Source: Streptomyces armeniacus
Lineage (GTDB): Bacteria > Actinomycetota > Actinomycetes > Streptomycetales > Streptomycetaceae
DNA length: 64,000 bases
NCBI RefSeq assembly: GCF_003355155.1
Contig: NZ_CP031320.1
Span: forward strand, 4,207,367 to 4,271,366
Direction of reading: 5' to 3'
Shown in pieces: positions 7,739 to 16,515 of this stretch. The position numbers and the translations under genes were made by a program. Numbering within the stretch: the stretch's first letter is position 1; each line of letters starts with the position of its first letter. The notes beneath the pieces are model-generated. The model made no database searches. It saw only the letters and a program-made list of their open reading frames with translations, and was not told the DNA's origin.

Positions 7739-9741
7739 ACTACCGCCCGAGCCGCCGCACCCGTCGCCTGGCGATCGGCGCGGCGGCCGTGCTCGTGCTG
7801 GCGGGTTTCAACGGCCCAGCGCTGTACAACTTCGCCTCGGAGAAGTACCACAACTACAAGATCAACCAGCCCGAGTACAAGGCGGAGAACGGGCATTGGA
7901 AGATCGTCGACATCCCGGAGAAGTACCGGATCAACACGATCCACGCGGCCCTCCTGCAGACCGGCAAGGTGCTGCTGGTGGCCGGCTCCGGGAACGACGC
8001 CAAGCAGTTCGACGCCGGCACGTTCCGCACCACGCTGTGGGACCCGGTGAAGAACACGTTCAAGAACATCCCCACCCCCGCCGACCTCTTCTGCGCCGGC
8101 CACACCCAACTGCCGGACGGCAAACTGCTGGTGGCGGGTGGCACGCAGCGCTACGAGTCGCTGGAGGGCGACGTCGACAAGGCCGGCGGCCTGATGATCG
8201 TCTACAACGAGAGCCCGGACAAGGCGATGACCCTGAAGAAGGGCACCCGCTTCACCGGCCGCGAGAACGGCAAGACGTTCGTCTCCAACGCCAACATCCT
8301 CGTGCCTCGCGCCGAGAAGAAGACGGACCCGGCGACCGGCAAGGTCACCGTCACACCCAAGAGCGCCCGCGTCTACGTCGAGTCCCCGAAGAAGGGCAAG
8401 CAGCACCAGACCGGCACCCAGGACCAGTACGTCGTCGAAGGACTCAAGGGCGGCGACCGCAAGAACATCTACGGCATCGCGCAGAAGCTCTCCTTCGACA
8501 AGAAGGACTTCCAGGGCATCAAGGACGCCTACGAGTTCGACCCCGTCGCCGAGCGCTACATCACCGTCGACCCGATGGGCGAGGCCCGCTGGTACCCGAC
8601 GCTGACCACTCTCGAGGACGGCTCGGTCCTGTCGGTCTCCGGGCTGGACGAGATCGGCCAGGTCGTCCCGGGCAAGAACGAGATCTACGACCCGGACACC
8701 AAGAAGTGGGAGTACCTGCCCAAGACCCGCTTCTTCCCCACCTACCCCGCGCTGTTCCTGGCCCGCGACGGCAAGGTGTTCTACACCGGCTCCAACGCCG
8801 GCTACGGCCCCGCCGACAAGGGCCGCGTCCCGGGCGTATGGGACCTCAGCACGAACGAGTTCCGCAAGGTGCCCGGCATGAGCGACCCGGACATCCTGGA
8901 GACCTCGATGTCCGTGCTGCTGCCGCCCGCGCAGAAGCAGCAGTACATGGTGCTCGGCGGCGGCGGCGTCGGCGAGAGCGGCAAGTCGACCGCGAAGACC
9001 CGGATCGCCGACCTCACCAAGGACAACCCGCGCTTCGTGGACGGCCCCGACCTGTACGAGAAGGCCCGCTACCCGTCCAGCGTGATCCTGCCCGACGACA
9101 CGGTGCTCACCACCAACGGCTCCGACGACTATCGGGGCCGCAGCGACAGCAACGTGCTGAAGGCGTCGATCTACGACCCGGAGAAGAAGGAGTTCCGCGA
9201 CGTCGCCGACCCGCTGGTGGGCCGCAACTACCACTCCGGCGGGCTGCTGCTGCCCGACGGCCGGGTCATGACGTTCGGCTCCGACTCGCTGTTCTCCGAC
9301 AAGGCCAACACCAAGCCGGGCGAGTTCGAGCAGCGGATCGAGATCTACACGCCGCCGTATCTGCACCAGGACGGCGAGCGGCCCGAGCTGAAGGACGCCG
9401 GAAAGCCGCGCAAGACCGTACGGCTGGGCGGCTCGGTGGAGTTCAAGAGCAAGGACGCGGCGTCCGTCGAGAAGATGCGGCTGATCCGGCCGGGCGCGTT
9501 CACCCACGTCACCAACGTCGAGCAGCGCTCGATCGCGCTGGACTTCAAGAAGACGGCGAACGGCCTGCGGGTCACCCTGCCGAAGGACCCGTCGCTGGTG
9601 CCGCCGGGCTGGTACATGGTGAACGCGGTCAACGCCGACGGCGTCCCGTCCGAGTCCACCTGGGTGAAGGTCCCCGTCTCCGCCTCGGCGGAGACCCACG
9701 AGACGACGGCGGAGTCCCCGCCGGTCACCCCGGGGGCGTAG
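7735..9741 (+). CDS. glxA: GlxA, galactose-oxidase-like mononuclear copper radical oxidase
   Basis: A 668-residue exported oxidase that works with CslA on the nascent glucan at the hyphal tip. It has an N-terminal membrane anchor or signal (RRLAIGAAAVLVLAGF, about residues 11-26), a beta-propeller of Kelch-type repeats (LPDGKLLVAGG, LLPDGRVMTFGSD) and a C-terminal immunoglobulin-like domain (DUF1929 type) beginning near YTPPYLHQDGERP. LFCAGH holds the cysteine (C120) that probably forms the Tyr-Cys cofactor, and NYHSGG holds the Tyr-His copper ligands typical of the family. Its start overlaps the cslA stop. A strong terminator follows the gene. Confidence 0.95.
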   Translation: MNYRPSRRTRRLAIGAAAVLVLAGFNGPALYNFASEKYHNYKINQPEYKAENGHWKIVDIPEKYRINTIHAALLQTGKVLLVAGSGNDAKQFDAGTFRTTLWDPVKNTFKNIPTPADLFCAGHTQLPDGKLLVAGGTQRYESLEGDVDKAGGLMIVYNESPDKAMTLKKGTRFTGRENGKTFVSNANILVPRAEKKTDPATGKVTVTPKSARVYVESPKKGKQHQTGTQDQYVVEGLKGGDRKNIYGIAQKLSFDKKDFQGIKDAYEFDPVAERYITVDPMGEARWYPTLTTLEDGSVLSVSGLDEIGQVVPGKNEIYDPDTKKWEYLPKTRFFPTYPALFLARDGKVFYTGSNAGYGPADKGRVPGVWDLSTNEFRKVPGMSDPDILETSMSVLLPPAQKQQYMVLGGGGVGESGKSTAKTRIADLTKDNPRFVDGPDLYEKARYPSSVILPDDTVLTTNGSDDYRGRSDSNVLKASIYDPEKKEFRDVADPLVGRNYHSGGLLLPDGRVMTFGSDSLFSDKANTKPGEFEQRIEIYTPPYLHQDGERPELKDAGKPRKTVRLGGSVEFKSKDAASVEKMRLIRPGAFTHVTNVEQRSIALDFKKTANGLRVTLPKDPSLVPPGWYMVNAVNADGVPSESTWVKVPVSASAETHETTAESPPVTPGA

Positions 9742-9757
9742 GCCTCCCGCTTTCACG

Positions 9758-9799
9758 CAAGTGGCCCGGTGCTCCCCGAGGGGAGCACCGGGCCACTTG
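9758..9799. terminator. Bidirectional terminator between glxA and cslZ
   Basis: A perfect 20-bp inverted repeat around a two-base centre, lying 16 bp after the glxA stop and 17 bp before the cslZ stop. It would terminate both convergent transcripts. There is no long T-tract, as is common in Streptomyces. Confidence 0.85.
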
Positions 9800-9816
9800 G
9801 CGTGCGGCCGTACGGC

Positions 9817-10890
9817 CTACCGCTTGGCGTTGCGCGCGAGCTCCAGCGCGTACTCCGGGTACCACTCGCCCGCCTTCGGGCCGCCCTTGCACGGGCCGTC
9901 CGACTCGCCGGGACGCTTGATCCACAGGTACGCGTCGACGAGGTCCTCGCCCGTCTTGGTCGTCGGCGCCTCGCCGAGCGCGCGGCCCGGCGGGTTGCAC
10001 CAGGATTCCTCGTCGTGGCCCTCGGCCGGGCCGTTGCCGTTCCGGCTGGTGTCGATCACGAACGGCTTGTTGCCGATCATCGGCGACAGCTTCTTGCCGT
10101 ACGCGATGTTCGACTCGGTCGTCTGGTAGTTGGAGACGTTCAGCGCGAAGCCGTCCGCCTTGTCGATGCCCGCGCGCTGCAGCGGCTCCACCAGCCCGCC
10201 CGGGTCGCGGACCCAGTCCGGGTTGCCCGCGTCCAGATAGACCTTGGTGTTCGGCTGCGCCTTGAGCTTGTCGACGGCCTCCTTGAGCAGCGCGTACCGC
10301 TCCTCGTGGAACTGCTGCGGCGTGCAGCCCTCCTGGAGCAGGTGCGGCAGCGCGTCCGGCTCCACGATGACCGTGGCCTTGCGGTCGCCGATGCCCTTGA
10401 TCACCTTGTCCAGCCAGGCGCGGTAGTCGTCGCCGCCGGCGGCGCCGCCCTCGGAGTACTGCCCGCAGTCGCGGTGCGGCAGGTTGTAGAGCACCAGCAG
10501 GGCGCTGCGGTCCGCCTTCGCGGCGGCCTCGGTGAACCCGCGCGTCTCGCCCTCGGGGTCCTCCACGCCGATCCACTCGGCGACCGGCTGGCTGGCGATC
10601 TTCTCGATCAGGCCGGCGTTCTTGCCGTCGTCCTTGTTCCGGTACGCGGTGACCTGCTGGGCCGCGCTGCCCTTCGGGTTGACCCAGTAGGGCGCCTGGG
10701 ACTTGGGCGGCTGCTTCGACGCGCCGTCGTCTTCGGACGAGCCGCCGTCGGAGGACGAGCAGCCCGCGAGGAGCAGCATCGCCCCCGCCAGGACGCCGCT
10801 CGTGACGAGTCGGGCGCGAGCCGCTCGGTGCGCGCGTGCGGGTCGGTGCGCGCGGCCGGCGCTGGTGCGGCCGGCGTTGGTGCCGTACAT
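9817..10890 (-). CDS. cslZ: Secreted GH6 endoglucanase lipoprotein (CslZ)
   Basis: About 357 residues. ATG 10890 has AAGGGGGAG upstream. An Arg-rich n-region is followed by VLAGAMLLLAGCSS, a lipobox with the cysteine to be lipidated, then an acidic Ser/Asp linker and a glycoside hydrolase family 6 domain. Diagnostic GH6 segments are VLYNLPHRDCGQYSEGG (the Asp in HRDCG fits the catalytic acid), TVIVEPDALPH, YLDAGNPDW and VIDTSRNGNG. The enzyme should cleave beta-1,4-glucan outside the membrane. It is convergent with cslA-glxA, the arrangement I recall for SCO2836-2838, where CslZ is thought to trim or remodel the tip glucan. Confidence 0.93.
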   Translation of the reverse strand: MYGTNAGRTSAGRAHRPARAHRAARARLVTSGVLAGAMLLLAGCSSSDGGSSEDDGASKQPPKSQAPYWVNPKGSAAQQVTAYRNKDDGKNAGLIEKIASQPVAEWIGVEDPEGETRGFTEAAAKADRSALLVLYNLPHRDCGQYSEGGAAGGDDYRAWLDKVIKGIGDRKATVIVEPDALPHLLQEGCTPQQFHEERYALLKEAVDKLKAQPNTKVYLDAGNPDWVRDPGGLVEPLQRAGIDKADGFALNVSNYQTTESNIAYGKKLSPMIGNKPFVIDTSRNGNGPAEGHDEESWCNPPGRALGEAPTTKTGEDLVDAYLWIKRPGESDGPCKGGPKAGEWYPEYALELARNAKR

Positions 10891-11009
10891 CCACTCCCCC
10901 TTGGAGACGACCAGGGACCGGTCGCGACCATCGTTGCACAGCCGCACCACGGGCCGGAAAAGTTGTCGACGAGCTGTTACTCCGTGCGCGGTCCGGACTC
11001 TTGACACGC

Positions 11010-11768
11010 TCATGCTCTACGGGTCCCTGTGAGGTAGGCGGATACGACGACATTGGAGGTGTACGCGCGCCGCTCGCGGTCGAACGTACCGCCGCAGGTG
11101 AGGAGTCGGAGCTCGGCGCGGTCGTCCTCGCGCGGCCCGTACACCTCCGCGGCGTCGAAGCGGCCGCGCGTGACCACGTCCGTCGACTCGACGGTGAACT
11201 CCGTCACGAGCCCGTCCGCGCGCGTCACCTCCACCTTGGTACCGCGCTTGACGCTGCTCAGCGGATAGAACACGGCCCGGCTCCGGTCCGTGTCCACGTG
11301 CCCGACGACGATCGCCGCGCCGCGCGCGCCCGGCGTCGGCCCGCCGCCGTACCAGCCGACCACACCGGGAGCGGCGTACGGCGGCGGTGCGACCGCCCCG
11401 TTCCGCTCCAGGGCGCGGGGGATGACGCGGGCGTGCACGCCGAGCGCGCCGATGTCGATGCGCACCGGCCGGGCCGTGCCGTCCACGGGGTCGTGTGCGG
11501 CGGGCAGCGGGCGTTCGCCCGCCAGTTGGCGGCCGGCGGCGGAGACGTCGCCGAAGGCGGCGCCGCCCGAACCGCTCTCCGTGAGGTCGCGGCCCCACAG
11601 CCACAGGCCGAGCAGCAGCACCGCCCAGACGGTGCCGGTGAGGAAGCGGCCTCGGTCGGCGCGCTCGGGCGGCGCCTTGCCGGACGCCTTGCCGGGCTGC
11701 GCCGTGCTGTCCTGGCCGGGCTGTGCCGTGTCGCCGGGGGGCGGTGCCGTCCTGTCGTGCGTGGGCAT
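11010..11768 (-). CDS. Class F sortase
   Basis: A 252-residue cysteine transpeptidase. A disordered Pro/Gly-rich cytoplasmic N-terminus is followed by one membrane helix (LTGTVWAVLLLGLWLWG) and an extracellular sortase domain. The catalytic residues are visible: His in VVGHVDT, Cys in LRLLTCGGTFD, and Arg in DRERRAYTSNV. The enzyme would join a C-terminally tagged protein to the envelope. The gene upstream on the same strand, six bases away, encodes a signal-peptide protein with a C-terminal membrane helix and Arg-rich tail that is its obvious genetic partner, although I see no LPXTG-like motif there. Class F sortases are widespread in actinobacteria and their substrates are mostly unknown. 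Confidence 0.92.
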   Translation of the reverse strand: MPTHDRTAPPPGDTAQPGQDSTAQPGKASGKAPPERADRGRFLTGTVWAVLLLGLWLWGRDLTESGSGGAAFGDVSAAGRQLAGERPLPAAHDPVDGTARPVRIDIGALGVHARVIPRALERNGAVAPPPYAAPGVVGWYGGGPTPGARGAAIVVGHVDTDRSRAVFYPLSSVKRGTKVEVTRADGLVTEFTVESTDVVTRGRFDAAEVYGPREDDRAELRLLTCGGTFDRERRAYTSNVVVSAYLTGTRRA

Positions 11769-11774
11769 ACGGGC

Positions 11775-12536
11775 TCAGCGTCCGGTCGGCGTACGGTCCG
11801 TGCGCCGCCGCCGTACGGCGTGCGCCACCGCGCCCACCACCACGGCGCCGGCCGCCAGGCCCAGTCCGGCCGTGCCGCTTGCGCCGAGGCCGTCGGCGGT
11901 GTCCGGGCCGCCGGCCGTGGCGCCGCCTCCGGCGCGTACGGGCGCGACGGGCGACGCGTGCCCCTGCGGGTGGTGTACGGCGGGCTCCTCGGGCCGGTCG
12001 GGTGCCGGGGGTTCGGGCTCGTTCGGCTTGCGCCGCTCGTTCTGGTTCCGCGGGTTCTCGTTCCGCGGGTTCTCGTTCCGCTCGTTGTGTCCGGCGGGCT
12101 TCTGCGGTGCCTGCTCCCGCCGGAGGACGGTGACGGCGCCCTTGCCCGCGGCCGTACGGCCGGACTCCTGGCAGTCCACGGTGATCCCGTAGCGGCCGGG
12201 TCCGGCGTTCCGCCGGAGCTGTGCCGAGCCCGCGACGTCGCCGGCGGCTGCGGGCTCCAGTTCGACATCGCGCTGGAAGGCGTCCGAGGCGGCCAGCGCC
12301 GTCTCCCCCTTGCGGCAGAGGCCGGCCCGCAGATCGACCCACTCGCCGGGCCGCGCCTTGCCCGGCGTCACCTCGACGTCGCCGCCACCGGGCCGCGCGG
12401 GGGCGGCGGGAGCGTACGGGGCGGCGACCGGCGCGGAGACGAGTACGGCGAGCACCGCGGCGACCGGCACGGCGCCGAGCCGCGCGGTGGCGGAGAGTGA
12501 GCGCCGTAGGGCGTGCTCGGGTGGTGTCCTGGACAT
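11775..12536 (-). CDS. Membrane-anchored secreted protein next to sortase F
   Basis: About 253 residues from ATG 12536, chosen because GGAGG lies five bases upstream. I do not recognise the family. Visible layout: a signal peptide (hydrophobic stretch ending near VSAPVAAPYA), a folded domain with two cysteines (AGLCRKGE and TVDCQESG) that may form a disulfide, then a strongly repetitive Asn/Glu/Arg/Pro linker (NERNENPRNENPRNQNERRK, which is 15-bp repeats at DNA level near 12045-12080), a Gly/Ala-rich segment, a C-terminal membrane helix (GLGLAAGAVVVGAVAHAV) and an Arg-rich tail. The tail resembles a cell-wall sorting signal without a clear LPXTG box. It is probably displayed on the surface and co-transcribed with the sortase. 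Confidence 0.8.
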   Translation of the reverse strand: MSRTPPEHALRRSLSATARLGAVPVAAVLAVLVSAPVAAPYAPAAPARPGGGDVEVTPGKARPGEWVDLRAGLCRKGETALAASDAFQRDVELEPAAAGDVAGSAQLRRNAGPGRYGITVDCQESGRTAAGKGAVTVLRREQAPQKPAGHNERNENPRNENPRNQNERRKPNEPEPPAPDRPEEPAVHHPQGHASPVAPVRAGGGATAGGPDTADGLGASGTAGLGLAAGAVVVGAVAHAVRRRRTDRTPTGR

Positions 12537-12659
12537 GGGAACCTCCGGATCGCTGTTCCCGAACATCCACCCGCGCGGCCCGTCCCGCACGCCGGGAGGG
12601 CCGCGTACTGCTCCATTCAGGCAGGGGACGGCAGCGGCGGACCGGAACGGCCCCGGCCG

Positions 12660-13439
12660 TCAGATCCGGTCGACGAGGTCCGCGATCGAGTCGACGACCG
12701 TCGAGGGCCGGAACGGGTACCGGTCGATCTCGTCCGGCTTCGTCAGCCCTGTCAGGACGAGGAACGTCTCCATCCCCGCCTCCAGCCCGGCCAGCACGTC
12801 GGTGTCCATCCGGTCCCCGATCATGGCGCTGGTCTCCGAGTGCGCCCCGATCGCGTTGAGTCCGGCCCGCATCATCAGCGGGTTGGGCTTGCCGACGAAG
12901 TACGGCTCGCGGCCCGTCGCCTTGGTGATCAGCGCCGCGACGGACCCGGTGGCGGGCAGCGCGCCCTCGGCGGAGGGCCCGGTCTGGTCCGGGTTGGTGG
13001 CGATGAACCGCGCGCCGTCGTTGATGAGCCGGATCGCCTTGGTGAGCGCCTCGAAGCTGTACGTACGGGTCTCCCCGAGGACGACGTAGTCCGGGGCGTG
13101 GTCGGTCAGCACGTACCCGATGTCGTGCAGCGCGGTGGTCAGGCCCGCCTCGCCGATGACGTACGAGGTGCCGCCGGGCCGCTGGTCGTCCAGGAACTGC
13201 GCGGTGGCCAGCGCGGACGTCCAGATGTTCTCGATCGGCACCTCCAGCCCGATCCTGGCCAGCCGGGCGTGCAGGTCACGCGGGGTGTAGATCGAGTTGT
13301 TGGTCAGCACCAGAAAGGGCCGCCCGGACTCCTTCAGGCGCTTGATGAACGCCTCCGCCCCGGGCACCGGGATGCCCTCGTGCATCAGCACACCGTCCAT
13401 GTCGGTGAGCCAGGACTCGATCGGCTTGCGCTCTGCCAC
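12660..13439 (-). CDS. HAD-IIA family phosphatase (NagD-like)
   Basis: A 259-residue haloacid-dehalogenase hydrolase. GTG 13439 is chosen because GGCAGGAG lies upstream and the family's N-terminus (WLTDMDGVLMHEG) follows within a dozen residues. Motif I is DMDGVL, with the Asp nucleophile and the Asp two residues later. Motif II is LVLTNNS, the lysine is in YFVGKPNPLM, and motif IV is MIGDRMDTDVLAGLEAG. The C2A cap between motifs II and III is typical of NagD/4-nitrophenylphosphatase-like enzymes, which dephosphorylate small sugar phosphates or nucleotides. The gene diverges from the Gfo/Idh gene across a region rich in dyads. Confidence 0.93.
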   Translation of the reverse strand: MAERKPIESWLTDMDGVLMHEGIPVPGAEAFIKRLKESGRPFLVLTNNSIYTPRDLHARLARIGLEVPIENIWTSALATAQFLDDQRPGGTSYVIGEAGLTTALHDIGYVLTDHAPDYVVLGETRTYSFEALTKAIRLINDGARFIATNPDQTGPSAEGALPATGSVAALITKATGREPYFVGKPNPLMMRAGLNAIGAHSETSAMIGDRMDTDVLAGLEAGMETFLVLTGLTKPDEIDRYPFRPSTVVDSIADLVDRI

Positions 13440-13481
13440 GTGACGGCTCCTGCCAGGTGTTGTGGTGGTGGACCGGCGGTA

Positions 13482-13506
13482 CCGGTTCCGGCCAGGCCGG
13501 AACCGG
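13482..13506. repeat. 12-bp inverted repeat in a divergent promoter region
   Basis: Two 12-base arms (13482-13493 and 13495-13506) around one base. A weaker outer pair (13476-13481 with 13512-13517) extends the dyad. It lies between the divergent HAD and Gfo/Idh genes, so it could be an operator or, with the loop opened, an RNA hairpin. Confidence 0.6.
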
Positions 13507-13593
13507 CCGGCTACCGCTTTCAGCCTAACCGCGGACCCCGCCGCGACAACCGGTCGGTCGGCTGCTCGTGGTGCCCGTGCCGGGGCCGCCCGC

Positions 13594-13609
13594 GCACCGG
13601 TACCGGTGC
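13594..13609. repeat. Perfect 16-bp palindrome upstream of the Gfo/Idh gene
   Basis: GCACCGGT followed by its exact complement ACCGGTGC, 35 bp before the oxidoreductase start. It shares the ACCGGT core with the dyad at 13482-13506. Possible repressor operator; no regulator gene is adjacent. Confidence 0.6.
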
Positions 13610-13644
13610 TCTCCCGGCCCGTGCCGTGTGTAAGGGTTGGCCGC

Positions 13645-14724
13645 ATGCACGCCGCCACCACTGACCTGCAGGTCGGCCTCATCGGCTACGGCCTGGCAGG
13701 CTCCGTCTTCCACGCCCCGCTGATCGCCGCGGCGCAAGGGCTCGCCCTCGGCACGGTCGTCACCTCGAACCCGGAGCGGCAGCAGGAGGTGCGCGCCGCG
13801 TACGGTCCCGGCGTCCGTACGGCGGCGCACCCGGACGAACTGTTCGCGCGCGCCGACGCGCTGGACCTCGTCGTGATCGCGTCCCCGAACCGTACGCACG
13901 TGCCGCTCGCCCGGCAGGCGCTCGAAGCGGGCCTGCCGGTCGTCGTGGACAAGCCGCTGGCCGCCACGGCGGCGGAGGCGGACGAGCTCGCCGGCCTCGC
14001 CGACGCGCGCGGGCTGCTTCTCTCCGTCTTCCAGAACCGGCGCTGGGACAACGACTTCCGCACCGTGCGCGCCCTCCTCGACGACGGCGCACTCGGCGAG
14101 GTGCTGCGCTTCGAGTCGCGGTACGAGCGGTGGCGGCCGCAACTCAAGGGCGGCTGGCGCGAGTCCGGCGACCCGGCCGAGGTGGGCGGGCTGCTGTACG
14201 ACCTGGGGAGCCACCTGGTCGACCAGGCGCTGACGCTGTTCGGCCCGGCGGTGTCCGTGTACGCCGAGGCGGACGTGCGCCGCGCGGGGGCCGCGGCGGA
14301 CGACGACACGTTCGTCGCCCTCACGCACCGCAACGGCGTCCGCTCGCACCTCTGGATGAGCGCGACCGCCGCCCAACTCGGGCCGCGCTTCCGGGTGCTG
14401 GGCAGCTCGTCCGCGTACGTGAAGCACGGCCTCGACCCGCAGGAGGCGGCGCTGCGCGCGGGTGCCCGGCCGGGCGACGGCGAAGCGGTGTGGGGAGCCG
14501 AACCGGAGTCGGCGTGGGGCACGCTGGGCGCGCTCGACGAGACCGAGCGCGTACGGACGCTCCCCGGCGACTACCCCGCGTACTACGCGGGCATCGCCGC
14601 CGCGCTGCGCGACGGCGCGGCGCCGCCCGTCACGGCGCGGGAGGCCGCGGCGGCCCTGCGGGTGCTGGAGGCGGCCCGCACCTCGGCGGCCGAGGGCCGC
14701 ACGGTCTCCCTCGCGTCGTCCTGA
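13645..14724 (+). CDS. Gfo/Idh/MocA family oxidoreductase
   Basis: A 359-residue NAD(P)-dependent dehydrogenase. The N-terminal Rossmann fold opens with VGLIGYGLAGSVFHAPLI. The EKP-type motif reads VVDKPLA, with the lysine expected to be catalytic. The C-terminal GFO_IDH_MocA domain has LYDLGSHLVDQALTLFG, with the Asp-His pair typical of the family. The substrate, usually a sugar, inositol or derivative, cannot be read from sequence. ATG 13645 is used although no good ribosome site precedes it; TAAGGG eight bases upstream may be a -10-like element of a leaderless transcript. It is convergent with the FAH-family gene. Confidence 0.92.
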   Translation: MHAATTDLQVGLIGYGLAGSVFHAPLIAAAQGLALGTVVTSNPERQQEVRAAYGPGVRTAAHPDELFARADALDLVVIASPNRTHVPLARQALEAGLPVVVDKPLAATAAEADELAGLADARGLLLSVFQNRRWDNDFRTVRALLDDGALGEVLRFESRYERWRPQLKGGWRESGDPAEVGGLLYDLGSHLVDQALTLFGPAVSVYAEADVRRAGAAADDDTFVALTHRNGVRSHLWMSATAAQLGPRFRVLGSSSAYVKHGLDPQEAALRAGARPGDGEAVWGAEPESAWGTLGALDETERVRTLPGDYPAYYAGIAAALRDGAAPPVTAREAAAALRVLEAARTSAAEGRTVSLASS

Positions 14725-14754
14725 CGACGCGTTTCGTGGACCGCCCCCTGGCGC

Positions 14755-15612
14755 CTAGGCCGCCTTCAGCTGCTGGCGCTGGCGGCCCAGGCCGTCGATC
14801 TCCAGCTCCACGACGTCGCCCGGACGCAGGTACGGCTTGGGGTCCGGGCAGCCCATGGCCACGCCCGCCGGGGTGCCCGTGTTGATGATGTCGCCCGGGT
14901 ACAGCGTCATGAACCGGCTGACATAGCGCACGACTTCCGCCACCGGGAAGATCTGCTCCGCCGTGGTCCCGTTCTGCTTCAGCTCGCCGTTGACCCACAG
15001 CCGCAGGCCGAGTGCCTGCGGGTCGGGCACCTCGTCGGCCGTCACCAGCCAGGGGCCGAGCGGGTTGAACGTCTCGCAGTTCTTCCCCTTGTCCCACTGC
15101 CCGCCGCGCTCGATCTGGAACTCCCGCTCCGAGACGTCGTGCGCGACGGCGTACCCGGCGACCGCCGCCAACGCCTCCTCGTGCGTGACCAGATAGCGCG
15201 CGGTGCGGCCGATGACGACCGCCAGCTCGACCTCCCAGTCCGTCTTCTCGCTGCCGCGCGGCACGAGCACGGTGTCGTCCGGGCCGACGACCGTGTCCGC
15301 GGCCTTCATGAAGATGATCGGCTCCTCGGGGATCGGGGCCCCCGTCTCGCGCGCGTGGTCGTGGTAGTTGAGGCCGATGCAGACGGCCTTGCCGACACGG
15401 GCTACGGGCGGGCCGATCCGCAGGCCGTTCGCGTCGAGCGCGGGCAGTTCGCCGGCGCCCGCCGCGTCCCGTACGCGCCCCAGCGCGGCGCCGTCCGCGA
15501 GCAGCGCTCCGTCGATGTCCGGCACCACCCCGGAGAGGTCACGCAGAACCCCGGCGTCGTCCAGCAGCGCGGGGCGTTCGGCCCCGGTCGTTCCGACTCG
15601 CAGCAGCTTCAA
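14755..15612 (-). CDS. Fumarylacetoacetate hydrolase (FAH) family protein
   Basis: A 285-residue enzyme of the FAH superfamily. The metal-binding and active-site segments are in place: CIGLNYHDHARETG, PIIFMKAADTVVGPDD, SEKTDWEVELAVVIG (with the two acidic metal ligands) and IINTGTPAGVAMG. Family members hydrolyse or decarboxylate beta-diketo acids such as 2-hydroxyhepta-2,4-diene-1,7-dioate, acylpyruvates or oxaloacetate. The substrate here is open, because neighbours do not form an aromatic-degradation cluster. Length and motif order are normal. Confidence 0.93.
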   Translation of the reverse strand: MKLLRVGTTGAERPALLDDAGVLRDLSGVVPDIDGALLADGAALGRVRDAAGAGELPALDANGLRIGPPVARVGKAVCIGLNYHDHARETGAPIPEEPIIFMKAADTVVGPDDTVLVPRGSEKTDWEVELAVVIGRTARYLVTHEEALAAVAGYAVAHDVSEREFQIERGGQWDKGKNCETFNPLGPWLVTADEVPDPQALGLRLWVNGELKQNGTTAEQIFPVAEVVRYVSRFMTLYPGDIINTGTPAGVAMGCPDPKPYLRPGDVVELEIDGLGRQRQQLKAA

Positions 15613-15729
15613 GGTGACACTCCCGTGGTCGTGGGCACGTCGTCGGACGTGCGGTGGGCGGGATGGGGACGGCCATCGAGATGAGTTGGTCGATCCTCCA
15701 AGAGCACGTTCAGGTGCGCAACCCCGTGT

Positions 15730-16515
15730 TCACCTTGTGGGACGACGTGTCGCGGGACGGCGCAGGGGCACGAGCAGCGCCCGTTCGACGGCGCTCCAGG
15801 TGGTCGTGGTGACGAGGTAGAGCCCGGCCGCGAGCGGTACGACCGCCGCCGTGACCAGGGTGCCGAACGACAGCAGCGGCAGGAACCGGAGCAGCGCGGC
15901 CCCCGGAGCACCCGCGCCCGCACCGGACGTTCCGGTTCCGGCACGAGCACCGGAGGCACCCACACCCGCGCCGCCCGCCGCGCCCGGCTGCGCGTCCGCC
16001 GCCGACCGGCGTGCCCGCCAGTACGTCCAGCTCGCGACCACCGCGATCACCGCGAACAGACCGCCGTACACCAGCCCTTCGGCGCCGAACGGGCCGCCCG
16101 CGCTCAGCGCGTCCGCCCACCGGTCGCCGAGCTGTGCACCGAGCAGCGACTCGCCGAGCAGGGCCTCCTCCGTCGTGAACAGGTGGTACATCACGAAGAA
16201 CACCGGCAGTTGCAGCAGCATCGGGAGACAGCCGGCCAGCGGCGAGGCCCCGCGCCCCGCGTACAGCTTCGCCGCCTCCCTCTGCAGCCGTTCCGGATTC
16301 CGGCCGTGCTTCTGCCGCAACTCGGCCAGTGGCGGCGCCAGTTCGCTCCGTACGCGCTCACCGCGCGCGGCCGCCCGCGCGAGCGGATGCAGCGCCAACC
16401 GCACGAGGACGGTGAACACGACGATCGCCGCCGCCGTGGCGGACGAGTGGAACACGGGGGTGAGCAGGTCCGCGAGCGAGGTCACAAGGGAAGCGGAAGC
16501 GGAGAAGACAGACAT
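15730..16515 (-). CDS. YidC/Oxa1 family membrane insertase paralogue
   Basis: About 261 residues from ATG 16515, preceded by GGAGGG. It has the five-helix YidC core without a periplasmic domain: a first helix with FTVLVRLALHPLARAA (the conserved Arg that contacts substrates), the cytoplasmic coiled-coil region with LRQKHGRNPERLQREAAKLYA, then GASPLAGCLPMLLQLPVFFVMYHLF. A Gly/Ala-rich insertion lies in the loop before the last two helices. This is not the core yidC gene, which sits beside rpmH-rnpA near the origin, so it is a second insertase. The neighbouring DUF6412 membrane protein gene is its usual partner. Confidence 0.9.
   Translation of the reverse strand: MSVFSASASLVTSLADLLTPVFHSSATAAAIVVFTVLVRLALHPLARAAARGERVRSELAPPLAELRQKHGRNPERLQREAAKLYAGRGASPLAGCLPMLLQLPVFFVMYHLFTTEEALLGESLLGAQLGDRWADALSAGGPFGAEGLVYGGLFAVIAVVASWTYWRARRSAADAQPGAAGGAGVGASGARAGTGTSGAGAGAPGAALLRFLPLLSFGTLVTAAVVPLAAGLYLVTTTTWSAVERALLVPLRRPATRRPTR

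Noticed and set aside
10891..11009. N-terminal extension of the GH6 enzyme to 11013
   Set aside because: ATG 10890 has AAGGGGGAG directly upstream and gives a proper lipoprotein signal; the upstream codons look like untranslated leader.
15730..16515. The core yidC gene
   Set aside because: The essential yidC lies with rpmH, rnpA and jag near the origin; none of these neighbours is present here.
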